A DNA stretch of 64,000 nucleotides from an uncultured Cellvibrio sp. GTDB taxonomy: Bacteria; Pseudomonadota; Gammaproteobacteria; Pseudomonadales; Cellvibrionaceae. A model generated the notes under the pieces. The model saw nothing but the letters and a program-made list of their open reading frames with translations, made no database searches and had not been told where the DNA came from. Shown here in pieces: positions 1 through 8,722 of this stretch. The DNA lies in contig CALFXJ010000037.1 of the NCBI GenBank assembly GCA_937958105.1, positions 62,001 through 126,000 on the forward strand. The letters are read 5' to 3'. The translations under genes and the position numbers were made by a program. The stretch's first letter is position 1. Each line of letters starts with the position of its first letter.

Positions 1-249
1 CACTGGCAGACGGGTATGAGCGGCTACCATGCCAGGCAGGTGGGCAGCACCGCCGGCACCGGCAATGATTACGCCATAACCGGCAGCGGCGGCCTCTTCG
101 GCGAAGCTGGTAAGTTTCTGGGGGGTGCGATGGGCGGAGACGACTTCGGTGTGATACTCCACACCCATTTGCTGCAGGATTTCCACAGCGCCCTGCATGG
201 TGGCCCAGTCACTGCGGGAGCCCATAATAACGGCGACTTTATTAGTCAT
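1..249 (-). CDS. purE: N5-carboxyaminoimidazole ribonucleotide mutase PurE (partial, N-terminal part)
   Basis: The reverse strand from 249 reads MTNKVAVIMGSRSDWATMQ and continues through SAHRTP and GAGGAAHLPGM, which are the hallmark motifs of class I PurE (de novo purine synthesis, N5-CAIR to CAIR). The ATG is at 249-247; the gene runs off the left edge of the window, so only about 83 of the usual 160-170 residues are visible. Its start has ordinary spacing and nothing is unusual in the visible part. The purK gene that often follows would lie outside the window. Identification is by recognised family motifs and is secure. Confidence 0.93.
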   Translation of the reverse strand, partial: MTNKVAVIMGSRSDWATMQGAVEILQQMGVEYHTEVVSAHRTPQKLTSFAEEAAAAGYGVIIAGAGGAAHLPGMVAAHTRLPV

Positions 250-380
250 AGTGCGCGGTCCGGATCGAAAAAAGCGCGCATATTACCACATCTCGAGGAT
301 TATCCACAGGGAAAGCTATATCCGCAGCATGATCGGCTGGTGTCAGCGTGCCTGACGCGCTGCCGTTGGTCGGGCAGGGA

Positions 381-665
381 TCAGTATCCCCCGGTACCGG
401 TATCGACATCACTTTTTTCAGCCAGACCTTTGTCATACTCGGCTTCGGTCAGCATGTCATCGCCATTGGTGTCCCACACCTTGAACAGCTTATCGCTCAG
501 GTTGAAATAAAGCGCTTCGCTTTCACTGATGACACCGTCTTTATTGACGTCCAGCACATTGAAGGCCGGGATAGGGCGTTCCGTCGCTGTGTCAGTCTGA
601 GCGATAGCCACTGCCGACGACATCACCAGTGCGCCAGTCAGAAACAGAGAAAGTTTTTTCATCAT
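381..665 (-). CDS. Secreted EF-hand calcium-binding protein
   Basis: A 94-residue protein (93 if the second of two adjacent Met codons is used). Residues 1-22 form a signal peptide ending AIA-Q. Two EF-hand loops follow: D39-V-N-K-D-G-V-I-S-E-S-E50 and D65-T-N-G-D-D-M-L-T-E-A-E76, each with acidic residues at loop positions 1, 5 and 12. The C-terminus is a short Gly/Thr-rich tail. It probably acts in the periplasm as a calcium sensor or buffer; no partner can be named. It stands alone between purE and rdgC, with about 200 bp upstream in which no clear promoter was seen. Confidence 0.8.
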   Translation of the reverse strand: MMKKLSLFLTGALVMSSAVAIAQTDTATERPIPAFNVLDVNKDGVISESEALYFNLSDKLFKVWDTNGDDMLTEAEYDKGLAEKSDVDTGTGGY

Positions 666-869
666 TACGTCCTCATTTGATACGAAATATTCAACGTAAC
701 GGTAGATGATGCACGGGCTATGCCAGATGCCGTCAGTCAGCGGTAAGTAACTGTCGGTGGAGGATTTTTACTGCTGGCCAATGATATCGATGGCCGTCCT
801 GCGAGCCCTTTTTTACAGGGCGCTTGTAAAAGTTATAGATCGCGCCGCACTGGCAGCGCGACTCTGGCA

Positions 870-1784
870 TCAGTCGATGTAGGAATCGTCTTCGCCACCA
901 AAGGCTTTTAACAGGGCGCTGATGAAGGTCTTCAGCTCCAGGGTCATGATGGCGAAATCCGCATCAAACTGTTCTGCCTTGCTTTCGGGATTACGGTCGT
1001 TGGCCTGTTCCTGAATCCGGTCTTCAAACTTCAGCCGCTTGATCGCCAGCTGATCGTCGATGACGCAGTGGATGGCTTCCTTCCAGGTGATGGCCACTTT
1101 GCTTACGAACATGCCGCTGTCCAGGTGGCTGCGGATTTCATCGGCGTACAGGTCCTGATTCTTGCAGCGGATCACCCGCCCGTCTTTTCCTGCCTGTAGC
1201 TCGCATTCTTCGCGCAGCTCGAAGTCCTGCGGCAGCTGGGCGTCGCGCAGCCAGTGAGTCATGACCTGGGTGGGAACATTCTTCGCCGTAATCGGAATGG
1301 CGCGGAGGCTGCCCAGGGCTTCGCGCAGGGCGCTCAGCAGATCTTCAGCGCGTTTCGCGGAAGATGCATTCACGACGATCAAGCCTTCCTGCGTAGCGAT
1401 GTAAGCAAAATCCAGTGAGGACTTAGTGAAGGCTTTGGGCAGCAGCGAAAAGATGATTTCGTCCTTCAGGGTCTGCCGCTCCTTGCGACCGACACTGCGG
1501 GCCTCGGCTTCACTGATGGCGATGGCTTTTTCTTCCAGCTGCTCATTGACGACTGCTGCCGGCAGAATCTTTTCCTGTTTTTTGGCGCAGATCATGATGT
1601 AGCCATTGGCGGCGTGGACATACTCGCTGCCGTGCCGGCCCAGGGGCGGCACCCAGCCGTAACGCATCATGTCGAGATTGCCGCAGGGGTTGAAACTGAA
1701 TTCACTCAAGCGCTCATTCAGCTCTTCAGGCGTGAGTGTCCATTGTTCGGTAAGCCGATAAAGGCGCAGATTTTTAAACCACAT
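870..1784 (-). CDS. rdgC: Recombination-associated protein RdgC
   Basis: RdgC is a nucleoid-associated DNA-binding protein that forms a ring dimer around duplex DNA and modulates RecA activity. The 304-residue protein begins MWFKNLRLYRL, the family's typical start, and runs at the family's usual length of about 300 residues. The open frame extends 10 codons further upstream to 1814, but that extension is not family-like, so the start at 1784 is preferred. Family features visible include FNPCGNLDMMRYGWVPPLG near residue 40 and the acidic C-terminus EDDSYID. Monocistronic; fklB lies upstream on the same strand. Confidence 0.93.
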   Translation of the reverse strand: MWFKNLRLYRLTEQWTLTPEELNERLSEFSFNPCGNLDMMRYGWVPPLGRHGSEYVHAANGYIMICAKKQEKILPAAVVNEQLEEKAIAISEAEARSVGRKERQTLKDEIIFSLLPKAFTKSSLDFAYIATQEGLIVVNASSAKRAEDLLSALREALGSLRAIPITAKNVPTQVMTHWLRDAQLPQDFELREECELQAGKDGRVIRCKNQDLYADEIRSHLDSGMFVSKVAITWKEAIHCVIDDQLAIKRLKFEDRIQEQANDRNPESKAEQFDADFAIMTLELKTFISALLKAFGGEDDSYID

Positions 1785-1880
1785 AAACCATCCGGAGATA
1801 ACGCTGATAATCAAACGCGGGGTAATGAATTCCGGCGCACTGTCACCCTCAGTGGTAGCGCGCCGGAAGGGCGGGAAATG

Positions 1881-2501
1881 TTAAGCGACGATTTCCAGCA
1901 GCTCCACATCAAAGATCAATGCAGAGTAAGGAGCGATGCTGCCACCGGCACCGCGCTCACCGTAGGCGAGCTGGTAGGGAATGTACAGGCGCCACTTGGA
2001 ACCCACGGGCATCAGCTGCAGCGCTTCGGTCCAGCCGGCGATCACACCGTTTACGGCAAAGTCGATAGGCTGGCCGCGGTTGTAGGAAGAGTCGAATACA
2101 GTACCGTCAATCAGGGTGCCGTGGTAATGGGTTTTTACCCGTGAGCTGGCGCTAGGCTTGGCGCCGTCGCCCTGGGTAATGACTTCGTACTGCAGGCCGG
2201 AGGCGGTGACGGTCACGCCGGGTTTTTTAGCGTTCTCTGCGAGGAAAGCTTCACCTTCAGCCGCTTTGGCTTTGGCCTGTTCGGCCTGCTTAGCCTGCAT
2301 GCGCTCACTGATTTCTCTGAAAGCGGCTTCGAGGTCGGCGCGCTCCACAGCGCTGGCTTTGCCTTCCAGTGCGTCAACCACACCTGCAGCAACCGCAGCG
2401 GCATCGACGCCATCGAAAGGATTGGCGGCCAGCTGCTCGCCCATCTGGCGGCCAACACCATAGCTCACCCGTTGTTCAACGGTAGTGTATTGCTCTGACA
2501 T
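1881..2501 (-). CDS. fklB: FKBP-type peptidyl-prolyl cis-trans isomerase FklB
   Basis: A 206-residue protein, the same length as the Escherichia coli FklB. The N-terminal half (about 1-90) is the helical dimerisation domain of the FkpA/FklB group and contains an Ala/Glu/Lys-rich helix. The C-terminal half is the FKBP catalytic domain, with YHGTLIDGTVFDSSYNRG, the VIAGWTEAL segment and YGERGAGGSIAPYSALIFDVELL. It catalyses proline isomerisation during protein folding. No signal peptide is visible, so it is probably cytoplasmic. It is transcribed separately from the permease gene upstream, from which it is divided by an intrinsic terminator. Confidence 0.93.
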   Translation of the reverse strand: MSEQYTTVEQRVSYGVGRQMGEQLAANPFDGVDAAAVAAGVVDALEGKASAVERADLEAAFREISERMQAKQAEQAKAKAAEGEAFLAENAKKPGVTVTASGLQYEVITQGDGAKPSASSRVKTHYHGTLIDGTVFDSSYNRGQPIDFAVNGVIAGWTEALQLMPVGSKWRLYIPYQLAYGERGAGGSIAPYSALIFDVELLEIVA

Positions 2502-2524
2502 AAGTCATTTCTCAAGTAGGAAGT

Positions 2525-2567
2525 AAAAAGGGCGGGCAGTCTACCATGATTTCCCGCCCCTCTTTTT
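2525..2567 (-). terminator. Intrinsic terminator (works in both directions) after the AI-2E permease gene
   Basis: A perfect 7-bp stem, GGGCGGG (2530-2536) with CCCGCCC (2553-2559), is flanked by an A-run (2525-2529) and a T-rich run (2561-2567). On the minus strand the stem is followed by TTTTT. It sits just downstream of the permease stop and 23 bp upstream of fklB. The T-run on the other side would also allow termination of plus-strand transcripts. Confidence 0.75.
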
Positions 2568-2589
2568 TGATCTGCCTTTGATCTGCTGA

Positions 2590-3684
2590 TCACGGCAGCG
2601 TGGCGTCTGCCTTGGCTGGGGTTTCGTCCTGATTGTTCACTTCGCGGATAAAGATTCCCCAGAAGGCCATGAACAGAGCCGCCACCAGTGGGCCGACCAC
2701 AAAGCCGTTGATCCCGAACAAGGCCAGTCCGCCGAGGGTGGATAACAGCACGATGTAATCCGGCATCTGGGTATCGCGGCCAACCAGGATCGGGCGCAGG
2801 ATATTGTCGACCAGCCCGATCACTCCGGCACCGAAACCGATGAGGATCAAGGCATCCATGGTCTCACCTGTGGCAAGCAGATAGAGCGCTACCGGCAGCC
2901 AGATCAGGGCCGGACCCACGGCCGGGATCAGGGAGGCAATGGCCATGAAGATGGCCCACAGCAGTGCACCGGGAATGCCCAGAACCCAGAAGATGAAGCC
3001 GCCCAGAGCGCCCTGCACAATGGCTACCACCAGGTTGCCTTTGATGGTGGCGCGGGTCACTTCGGCAAACAGGGAAAACAGCATACGCTCCCGCGCGTCG
3101 CCCAGCGGCAGCGCGCGTACCATCAGCTCGATCAGCTTGTTGCCGTCGCGCAGCATAAAAAATGTGAGATAAAGCATGAGGCACAGGTTCAGCAGAAAAC
3201 TGAAGGCGTTCTGGCCGATATTCAGGGTCTGGCGGGCCAGAACCTTGCCGCTGCTCATGGCAGCCTCCGTCGCGGTTTCCTTGAGCTTGTTGAGGTCGAC
3301 CCCAATGCGGTCCAGGGAATGTTCGACGCGGGGAAAGGCTTCGCGGAACCGCTCGATGTACTGGGCAGGTTTGATCTCACCGCTCTCGATCTTCTGATAG
3401 ATGCCAACGCCTTCGTTCACAGCGGAGCTGACAACAAAGATCATCGGCAGTACCACAATGACCACACACAGCAACAGGGTCAGCAGCGCAGTCAGATTGC
3501 GTCGGTTATTGAAGCGCTGCAGCAGTTTCTGCTGCACGGGATAGAAGATCACCGCAACGGCGCATGCCCAGAAAATCGGGCCAAAGAAGGGGCGGAGCAG
3601 CCACAGGAAGCCCACCGACACCAACAGCAGAAACAATATGAACGTGCGTAACTCTAGTTTTTCTTGGCGGATTTTTTCCTGCAT
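2590..3684 (-). CDS. AI-2E family transporter (PerM-type inner-membrane permease)
   Basis: A 364-residue membrane protein with about seven or eight hydrophobic segments: a pair near residues 14-55, one at 60-85, a long hydrophilic region (about 95-150), then clustered helices including FFMLRDGNKLIELMVRALPLGDARER, a characteristic family stretch. It also has the loop-helix GLVDNILRPILVGRDTQMPDYIVLLSTLGGL seen in AI-2E/PerM proteins. Members include TqsA-like exporters and sodium/proton antiporters, so the substrate cannot be stated. Monocistronic, with a terminator directly downstream. Confidence 0.88.
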   Translation of the reverse strand: MQEKIRQEKLELRTFILFLLLVSVGFLWLLRPFFGPIFWACAVAVIFYPVQQKLLQRFNNRRNLTALLTLLLCVVIVVLPMIFVVSSAVNEGVGIYQKIESGEIKPAQYIERFREAFPRVEHSLDRIGVDLNKLKETATEAAMSSGKVLARQTLNIGQNAFSFLLNLCLMLYLTFFMLRDGNKLIELMVRALPLGDARERMLFSLFAEVTRATIKGNLVVAIVQGALGGFIFWVLGIPGALLWAIFMAIASLIPAVGPALIWLPVALYLLATGETMDALILIGFGAGVIGLVDNILRPILVGRDTQMPDYIVLLSTLGGLALFGINGFVVGPLVAALFMAFWGIFIREVNNQDETPAKADATLP

Positions 3685-3777
3685 GGTGATCCCTCGGGAG
3701 GCTGTGAACAGGGTGCGGCTCGATGTGACAGGAGGGATACGGTAGGGAAGTCACCGGGGCATTTCAAGGACATTTTA

Positions 3778-3813
3778 AGCGGACGCTGACGCATTGAGAG
3801 CGCAGCGTCCGCT
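3778..3813 (-). terminator. Hairpin, possible terminator of the feo operon
   Basis: A perfect 11-bp inverted repeat, AGCGGACGCTG (3778-3788) and CAGCGTCCGCT (3803-3813), starts 12 bp past the stop codon of the last feo gene. The following bases on the minus strand (TTAAAATG) contain only a short T stretch, so termination would be weaker than at a classical site. Confidence 0.55.
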
Positions 3814-3824
3814 GATTCGATCAG

Positions 3825-4010
3825 TCAAGGATTCGATGTGTTCCGGGCTTTGTCAGCGGCCGCGGGAGTTGCACAGCTGCTGCTGGTGGAGCAGCTGCCA
3901 CATCCGCTGCCGCAATCAGCAGCTTTTTTCTTCCCGCCCGGCAGCCAGCGGCGAACGAGAAACACCAAGGCACCGATAACGCAAAGTCCCACAATAATTT
4001 CCTGCCACAT
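3825..4010 (-). CDS. FeoB-associated Cys-rich membrane protein
   Basis: A 61-residue protein with a single transmembrane helix at about residues 4-21 (EIIVGLCVIGALVFLVRRW), a basic stretch, then a cysteine-rich tail (CGSGCGSCSTSSSC). This matches the FeoB-associated Cys-rich membrane protein family, found at the end of feo operons and thought to assist iron(II) import, in some bacteria replacing FeoC. It lies 20 bp downstream of feoB in the same direction. The cysteines could bind iron or an Fe-S cluster; that is inference from family and context. Confidence 0.85.
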   Translation of the reverse strand: MWQEIIVGLCVIGALVFLVRRWLPGGKKKAADCGSGCGSCSTSSSCATPAAADKARNTSNP

Positions 4011-4030
4011 AACTGCCTCCGTCAGGATGA

Positions 4031-5875
4031 TCAGTACCAGAGCATGGCGATCTGGTAGGTTGCCCAGGCGGCAAAGTAAGCCAGAGCAAACAGGTACACG
4101 GTGAAGAAGGTTGTTGCCGCGCGGGAGTTGGTCTCACGACGTACGACCGCAATAGTGGCAATACATTGCGGGGCATAGACGAACCAGGCCAGATAAGCCA
4201 GGGCTACCGGCAAGCCCCAGCTGTTGCCGATGGCATAACCCAGCGCCGCATCTGCCGATTCGCCGCCGACGGCATAGACGGTCGCCAGGGCGCTGACCGC
4301 CACTTCCCGCGCTGCCATGGCGGGAATCAGGGCGATACACATCTCCCAGGTAAAGCCCAGGGGCGCAAACAACGGCTGCATCCAGATACCCAGGCGGCCG
4401 GCAAAGCTGTATTCAATCGCTGCATGGGTTGCACCTTCCGGCGCAGCGGGATAACTGGCCAGGAACCACAGCACGATGGACAGGGCCAGGATGATGGTGC
4501 CCACCCGGCGCAGGAAGATCCAGGTCCGCTCGCGCAGGCCGAGCAGCACGTGGTAGGCCATAGGCCAGCGGTAGGTCGGCAGTTCCAGCAGCAGGGGATA
4601 CTCTTCGCGGGTCTGGCGGCGACGCATCATCCAGGCGACCAGCGAGGCGCTGATGATGCCGGCCATGTAGAGGCCAAACAGGGTAAGACCCTGCAGGTTA
4701 AAGATGCCCCAAACGGTCTGCTCCGGAATAAACGCCGCGATGATGAGCGCATAAACCGGCAGGCGGGCCGAGCAGGTCATCAGAGGCGCGACCATGATAG
4801 CGATCATCCGCTCCAGCGGGTCCTGGATGGTCCGCGTCGCCATGATGCCCGGTACCGCACAGGCAAAGCTGGAGAGCAGCGGGATGAAGGAGCGACCCGA
4901 TAAGCCAATACCGCGCATGGGCCGGTCGAGCAGAAAGGCAGCCCGGGTGAGATACCCGGAATCTTCGAGGATCAGGATAAAGAAGAACAGGATAACGATC
5001 TGCGGCAGGAAGACGACGACCCCCCCAACCCCGGCGATCAGGCCATTGACGATAAAGTCCTGCAGCACGCCTTCCGGCAGTACGCCTTCCGCCCCTTCAG
5101 CCAGGGCAGTGGTCCCGGCATCAATCAGATCCATCACTGGTGCAGCCCAGGCGAATACGGCCTGAAAGATGACCAGCAGGATACTGAACAGGATCACCAG
5201 CCCCAGCACCGGGTGCATGATGATGTTGTCGAGCCGGTCCTGCCAGCTGAGGCTGGCGTCGGGGCGTACCACAAACTGAGACATCAGGCTCTCGATCTGG
5301 TGGTAAGACGCTTCCACGGTCTGATGTTCCACCGGCGTCCGCACCACCTCAGCCTGCGCCTGATCGGCCGCAAAATCGGCCAGCGCTTTCAGCAGCGCAT
5401 CAGCGCCGTGGCTGTGAACGGCCACTGTTTCGACGATGGGAATACCCAGCGCCTGCGATAAGCCGGCCACATCGATGGTGATGCCCTGCTTGCGGGCGGC
5501 ATCCACCTGGTTCAGGGCCAGGATCAGCGGGCGATTCAGCTCTTTCAGTTCCAGAACAAGGCGCAGCCCCAGGCGGAGGTTGGTTGCGTCCACCACCGCC
5601 ACCAGCGCATCCGGTGAGGCTTCACCTTTCATGTTGCCGAGGATTACGTCCCGCGCGACCTGCTCATCCGGCGAGGTAACAATCAGGCTGTAGGTGCCGG
5701 GCAGATCCAGCAGCTCCGCCGGACGTGCGAGTCCCCCAAGATGACCGATACGGCGCTCCACAGTCACGCCGGGATAGTTGGCTACCTTGGCGCGTGCTCC
5801 AGTAAGGCGATTGAAGAGGGAGGTTTTTCCGCAGTTGGGATTGCCCACCAGGGCAAAACGAAGACTTGTTGACAT
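4031..5875 (-). CDS. feoB: Ferrous iron transporter FeoB
   Basis: A 614-residue iron(II) permease. The N-terminal cytoplasmic G-protein domain has G1 (GNPNCGKTS, residues 11-19), the G2 region NYPGVTVE, G3 (DLPGTYSL, near 57-64) and G4 (NQVD, near 121-124). Helices of the permease core follow, with the two family Gate motifs visible as SFACAVPGIMATRTI and ALIPAMAAREV. It is shorter than the E. coli protein (773 residues) but within the range of other FeoBs. The ATG overlaps the stop of feoA by one base (TAATG), so the two are translationally coupled. It imports Fe(II) across the inner membrane under reducing conditions. Confidence 0.95.
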   Translation of the reverse strand: MSTSLRFALVGNPNCGKTSLFNRLTGARAKVANYPGVTVERRIGHLGGLARPAELLDLPGTYSLIVTSPDEQVARDVILGNMKGEASPDALVAVVDATNLRLGLRLVLELKELNRPLILALNQVDAARKQGITIDVAGLSQALGIPIVETVAVHSHGADALLKALADFAADQAQAEVVRTPVEHQTVEASYHQIESLMSQFVVRPDASLSWQDRLDNIIMHPVLGLVILFSILLVIFQAVFAWAAPVMDLIDAGTTALAEGAEGVLPEGVLQDFIVNGLIAGVGGVVVFLPQIVILFFFILILEDSGYLTRAAFLLDRPMRGIGLSGRSFIPLLSSFACAVPGIMATRTIQDPLERMIAIMVAPLMTCSARLPVYALIIAAFIPEQTVWGIFNLQGLTLFGLYMAGIISASLVAWMMRRRQTREEYPLLLELPTYRWPMAYHVLLGLRERTWIFLRRVGTIILALSIVLWFLASYPAAPEGATHAAIEYSFAGRLGIWMQPLFAPLGFTWEMCIALIPAMAAREVAVSALATVYAVGGESADAALGYAIGNSWGLPVALAYLAWFVYAPQCIATIAVVRRETNSRAATTFFTVYLFALAYFAAWATYQIAMLWY

Positions 5876-6186
5876 TAACGGGATTCCGGGTTGATCAATT
5901 CCACGCTGACTTTGGCAGCTTCAGTACGGCGGAGCGCGAACTTGGTGCCGTTGACCTGTACCGCCAGTGGGTCACGACCCAGCAGTCCGAAGCCAATGAC
6001 CTTGAGCCGGGCACCGGGAAGAAAGCCCAGCTCTTTCAGTCGCAGGGAAACGTGCTGGTCCTGTTCGCCGAACAAAGGTTGCGCCAGCAGATCTACCACG
6101 CGTACCTCAGCGCCTTTGGCACACTGGTCCAGACGCAGGGCAGACGACTCGGTAAGAGAAGCGGCAGGGGAGACGGCAGTATTCAT
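5875..6186 (-). CDS. feoA: Ferrous iron transport protein FeoA
   Basis: A 103-residue cytoplasmic protein with the SH3-like FeoA domain: LKELGFLPGARLKVIGFGLLGRDPLAVQVNGTKFALRRTEA is typical. The frame is open back to 6225, but the start MNTAVSPAA at 6186 is preferred because the longer N-terminus is hydrophobic and not family-like, and because a candidate Fur site lies at 6202-6220, inside the extension. It is the first gene of feoA-feoB-cysteine-rich protein. FeoA supports FeoB activity. Confidence 0.88.
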   Translation of the reverse strand: MNTAVSPAASLTESSALRLDQCAKGAEVRVVDLLAQPLFGEQDQHVSLRLKELGFLPGARLKVIGFGLLGRDPLAVQVNGTKFALRRTEAAKVSVELINPESR

Positions 6187-6201
6187 AAGTGGGATCTTTG
6201 T

Positions 6202-6220
6202 GCAAATGAGAGTGATTGCT
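6202..6220. promoter_or_regulatory. Candidate Fur box upstream of feoA
   Basis: The sequence GCAAATGAGAGTGATTGCT is an imperfect dyad with arms GCAA/TTGC and ATGA/TGAT-like cores resembling the Fur 7-1-7 arrangement. It lies 16 bp upstream of the chosen feoA start. Iron-dependent repression by Fur is the usual control of feo operons. The match is weak by eye. Confidence 0.35.
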
Positions 6221-6461
6221 AACAAGCATACTCGATTTAATCTGGGGTAGCAATTTGACGCCGAGAGTAGAAGGTTCTGTGTAAAGAAAGGTTTGCTGGC
6301 TCATCATCTGCCGCCACTGAACCCGCTGCATAACCCGCAGTCCTACCGGAGGGCCTCTTCACCGGTCGTTGTTAGCAAATCTCGTGAGAGGCCCTAGTGA
6401 CCTGACCAGAATTCTTCCATAATCCCGGCAACTCTCATTCAATCGCGCAAGGACTTTCTGT

Positions 6462-7286
6462 ATGGCTAATGAGCAACCCAAACCGGTCAACATCACGGTC
6501 ATCCTGGTGTTGATCGCCGCTGTCATAGTAGCGGCAATCGTGTTCTTCTATTGGAAACCTGCGAAAGAAGAAGAGCAGAACGTCTCTCTTCCTGCCCCAG
6601 CGGCAGAACTTGAAGCGGAGCAGACAGCCGCGCCTGAACCGGAAAGACAGGTCTATGAGCCGCCCAAGCCGGAGCCTCAGGAAGAGCCGCTGCCGCCGCT
6701 GAGCGACAGTGATCCGAGTGTTATGGATGCCTTTGCAAAGCTCGCTGCTGATGCACCGACCATGATGGTACCGGAAGAGGTGGTGCGCAAATTTGTCCGC
6801 GCAGCCAATGCCATCGAGGAGGGCAAGATCGTACACGAATACCGCCCATTGGTTTCGCCTGCCCCGCCGTTCCAGGCCACACGCGATGGCACACTGGAGG
6901 ATCAGCAGGGGCAGCAATATATTCTTTCGCCGGACAACTACCGTCGCTACGACAAGTACGTCACGACTCTTGAAGCCATCGATACGGATGCGCTGATCGC
7001 TATCTACAAGCGCTTCTACCCCCTGTTGGAAGAAGCCTATGGCGAGATGGGGCTTAAGAAAGGTAACTTCCATACCGTCATGCTGGGTGCGATCGATAAT
7101 CTGCTGGCGGCGCCGGTGGTGGACGGGGAGATCCTGCTGGTGCGTCCGAAGGTGTTTTATCAATATGCCGATCCGGCGCTGGAAAAACTGCCGTCATCCC
7201 ACAAGCTGTTACTGCGCATGGGGCCGGACAATACCCGCCGTGTGCATGCCAAGCTGCGGGAGATTCGTGCCCGCCTGGCAGAGTAA
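6462..7286 (+). CDS. DUF3014 domain-containing membrane protein
   Basis: A 274-residue protein. Residues about 10-30 form one transmembrane helix, followed by a Pro/Glu-rich linker (about 36-80: PAPAAELEAEQ and PPKPEPQEEPLPPL). The DUF3014 domain follows, with the signature LSDSDPSVMDAFAKL, VVRKFVRAANAIEEGK, PAPPFQATRDG and YRRYDKYVTTLEAIDTDALIAIYKRFYPLLEEAYGEMG. The domain is probably periplasmic, tethered to the inner membrane. The function of the family is unknown. Monocistronic, transcribed away from feo. Confidence 0.85.
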   Translation: MANEQPKPVNITVILVLIAAVIVAAIVFFYWKPAKEEEQNVSLPAPAAELEAEQTAAPEPERQVYEPPKPEPQEEPLPPLSDSDPSVMDAFAKLAADAPTMMVPEEVVRKFVRAANAIEEGKIVHEYRPLVSPAPPFQATRDGTLEDQQGQQYILSPDNYRRYDKYVTTLEAIDTDALIAIYKRFYPLLEEAYGEMGLKKGNFHTVMLGAIDNLLAAPVVDGEILLVRPKVFYQYADPALEKLPSSHKLLLRMGPDNTRRVHAKLREIRARLAE

Positions 7287-7479
7287 AACAACCATGATGG
7301 GCGCGAGGCTTCCTGTGGGAAGTCTTACGCCCGGACCTTCCGCCTGTCCTGTTCTCCCGTTTCCCGTATTCCCGGTTTTCAATTCTTAGTCATTCTTTAT
7401 CAGGATTTACCCCGCAAATCTCTCGCGCTGCCGGTTCTGGTCGAGCCCTGCCCGGTGTTACCATTACGCCTGAAATTTA

Positions 7480-7508
7480 TTGACAACGTTGTCTTTGCGG
7501 CGTAAGGT
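7480..7508 (+). promoter_or_regulatory. sigma70-like promoter overlapped by a NagR operator
   Basis: TTGACA (7480-7485), a 17-bp spacer and TAAGGT (7503-7508) form a good promoter. The perfect palindrome GACAACGTTGTC (7482-7493) overlaps the -35 element, a position suited to repression. The same 12-mer occurs at 13764-13775 before nagB-II. LacI-family NagR operators of this type are known from comparative work on Shewanella-type GlcNAc regulons. The predicted start site is near 7515, almost 300 bp before nagK. The rest of the 7287-7807 gap holds the terminator-like hairpin listed separately and no convincing gene. Confidence 0.65.
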
Positions 7509-7642
7509 GTTCCTGAGCGTGTATCTCCTGATGTGAATGCTCTGCTTATGTTCGTTGTGTTGGTTTTCGGGGTCTGGCAGATCCGCCATGCAGCCCCGGA
7601 GCAGTCCGACAGTGTTGTTGATATCTATCATGGCTCTTTTAC

Positions 7643-7675
7643 GGTTGGCGTGTGTCATAGCGCCAACCTTTTTTC
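7643..7675 (+). terminator. Intrinsic terminator between the NagR-controlled promoter and nagK
   Basis: A perfect 8-bp stem, GGTTGGCG (7643-7650) with CGCCAACC (7661-7668), is followed by six T residues (7669-7674). It is about 160 bp downstream of the predicted start site of the promoter at 7480 and 133 bp upstream of nagK. It points along the plus strand and so would end transcripts from that promoter before nagK unless read-through occurs. Confidence 0.7.
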
Positions 7676-7807
7676 TGGGCCGTAATGGTTAAAAGGGATG
7701 GCGGATACCTCTGAATATGGATTTGATTGGCATCGCGGGGCGGCCTGCGATCAGCAAATTACGCGAGAGTACCGCACAGGCATTGCAAATAAATAAGAGG
7801 TTGGTTT

Positions 7808-8722
7808 ATGGGGATACACCCAATCAATGACAGTGCGTTAGAAGAACCGTTATACCTGGGCATTGACGGTGGTGGCACCAAGTGCCGCGCGCGCATCGTT
7901 TCTGCCCAGGACGAAGTTCTGGGGACAGGTGTGGGCGGTCCGGCAAACCCGCTTCACGGTGTCCAGCAGACGCTGGATTCAATCCAGACGGCGACTGAGC
8001 TGGCCTTGGCTGATGCCGGCCTGCCCGCTTCGGCGATCCAGCGGTTAATCGCCGGTATGGGACTGGCAGGTGTAAATCTGCCCAGCCTGTATGACGTCAT
8101 CAACAACTGGGCGCATCCCTTTAAGATGATGTTCCTCACCACGGATCTCCATATCGCCTGTCTGGGCGCTCACAGCCGTGACGAGGGCGCGGTGATGGTG
8201 GCGGGTACGGGTTCCTGTGGTTATTCCTATGTTAAGGGCAAGGCCACCATCCTGGGGGCCCACGGATTTCCGTTCGGTGATATCGGCAGTGGTGCGTGGA
8301 TGGGCCTTGAAGCGATCAAGGCGGTGCTGCTGGCCTCCGATAACCTCGGTCCGCAGACCAGCCTTACAGAGTCCATTGGCGATTATCTGCAGGCCCGGGG
8401 TGTGATGATCGTGGACAAGATGGCTACCGCTAAGTCCAGCGATTACGCACGCCTCGCTATCTTTGTGCTGGATGCCGCCGATCAGGGCGATGCTGTAGCG
8501 ACAGCTATCGTCCGCCAGGGCGCCGACTACATGAGTGCGGTTGCTGAAAAACTGTGGGAGACCGAGCCACCGCGGATGTCGCTGCTCGGCGGACTGGGTC
8601 CGCGCCTGCTTCCCTGGATGAAGCCGGCGGTGGTGGAGCGACTGTCTCCGCCGCTTAACCAGCCGGAATTCGGTGCTATCTATTACGCGAAGCGGATGAG
8701 CCAGCTCACGGCCTCCGCTTAG
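7808..8722 (+). CDS. nagK: N-acetylglucosamine kinase, BadF/BadG/BcrA/BcrD ATPase family
   Basis: A 304-residue sugar kinase of the ASKHA fold. The phosphate-1 motif LGIDGGGTKCRARI is at residues about 18-31, MVAGTGSCGYSY is the phosphate-2 motif, and GDIGSGAWMGLEAIKA is family-typical. It phosphorylates imported GlcNAc to GlcNAc-6-P, the substrate of NagA. It heads the plus-strand group nagK-nagP-nagX; the gap to nagP is 142 bp. Assignment to GlcNAc rather than another hexosamine rests on the neighbours. Confidence 0.88.
   Translation: MGIHPINDSALEEPLYLGIDGGGTKCRARIVSAQDEVLGTGVGGPANPLHGVQQTLDSIQTATELALADAGLPASAIQRLIAGMGLAGVNLPSLYDVINNWAHPFKMMFLTTDLHIACLGAHSRDEGAVMVAGTGSCGYSYVKGKATILGAHGFPFGDIGSGAWMGLEAIKAVLLASDNLGPQTSLTESIGDYLQARGVMIVDKMATAKSSDYARLAIFVLDAADQGDAVATAIVRQGADYMSAVAEKLWETEPPRMSLLGGLGPRLLPWMKPAVVERLSPPLNQPEFGAIYYAKRMSQLTASA

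Noticed and set aside
7537..7692. 51-codon open frame between the NagR-controlled promoter and nagK
   Set aside because: It has no Shine-Dalgarno, runs through the terminator hairpin and has no protein-like composition.
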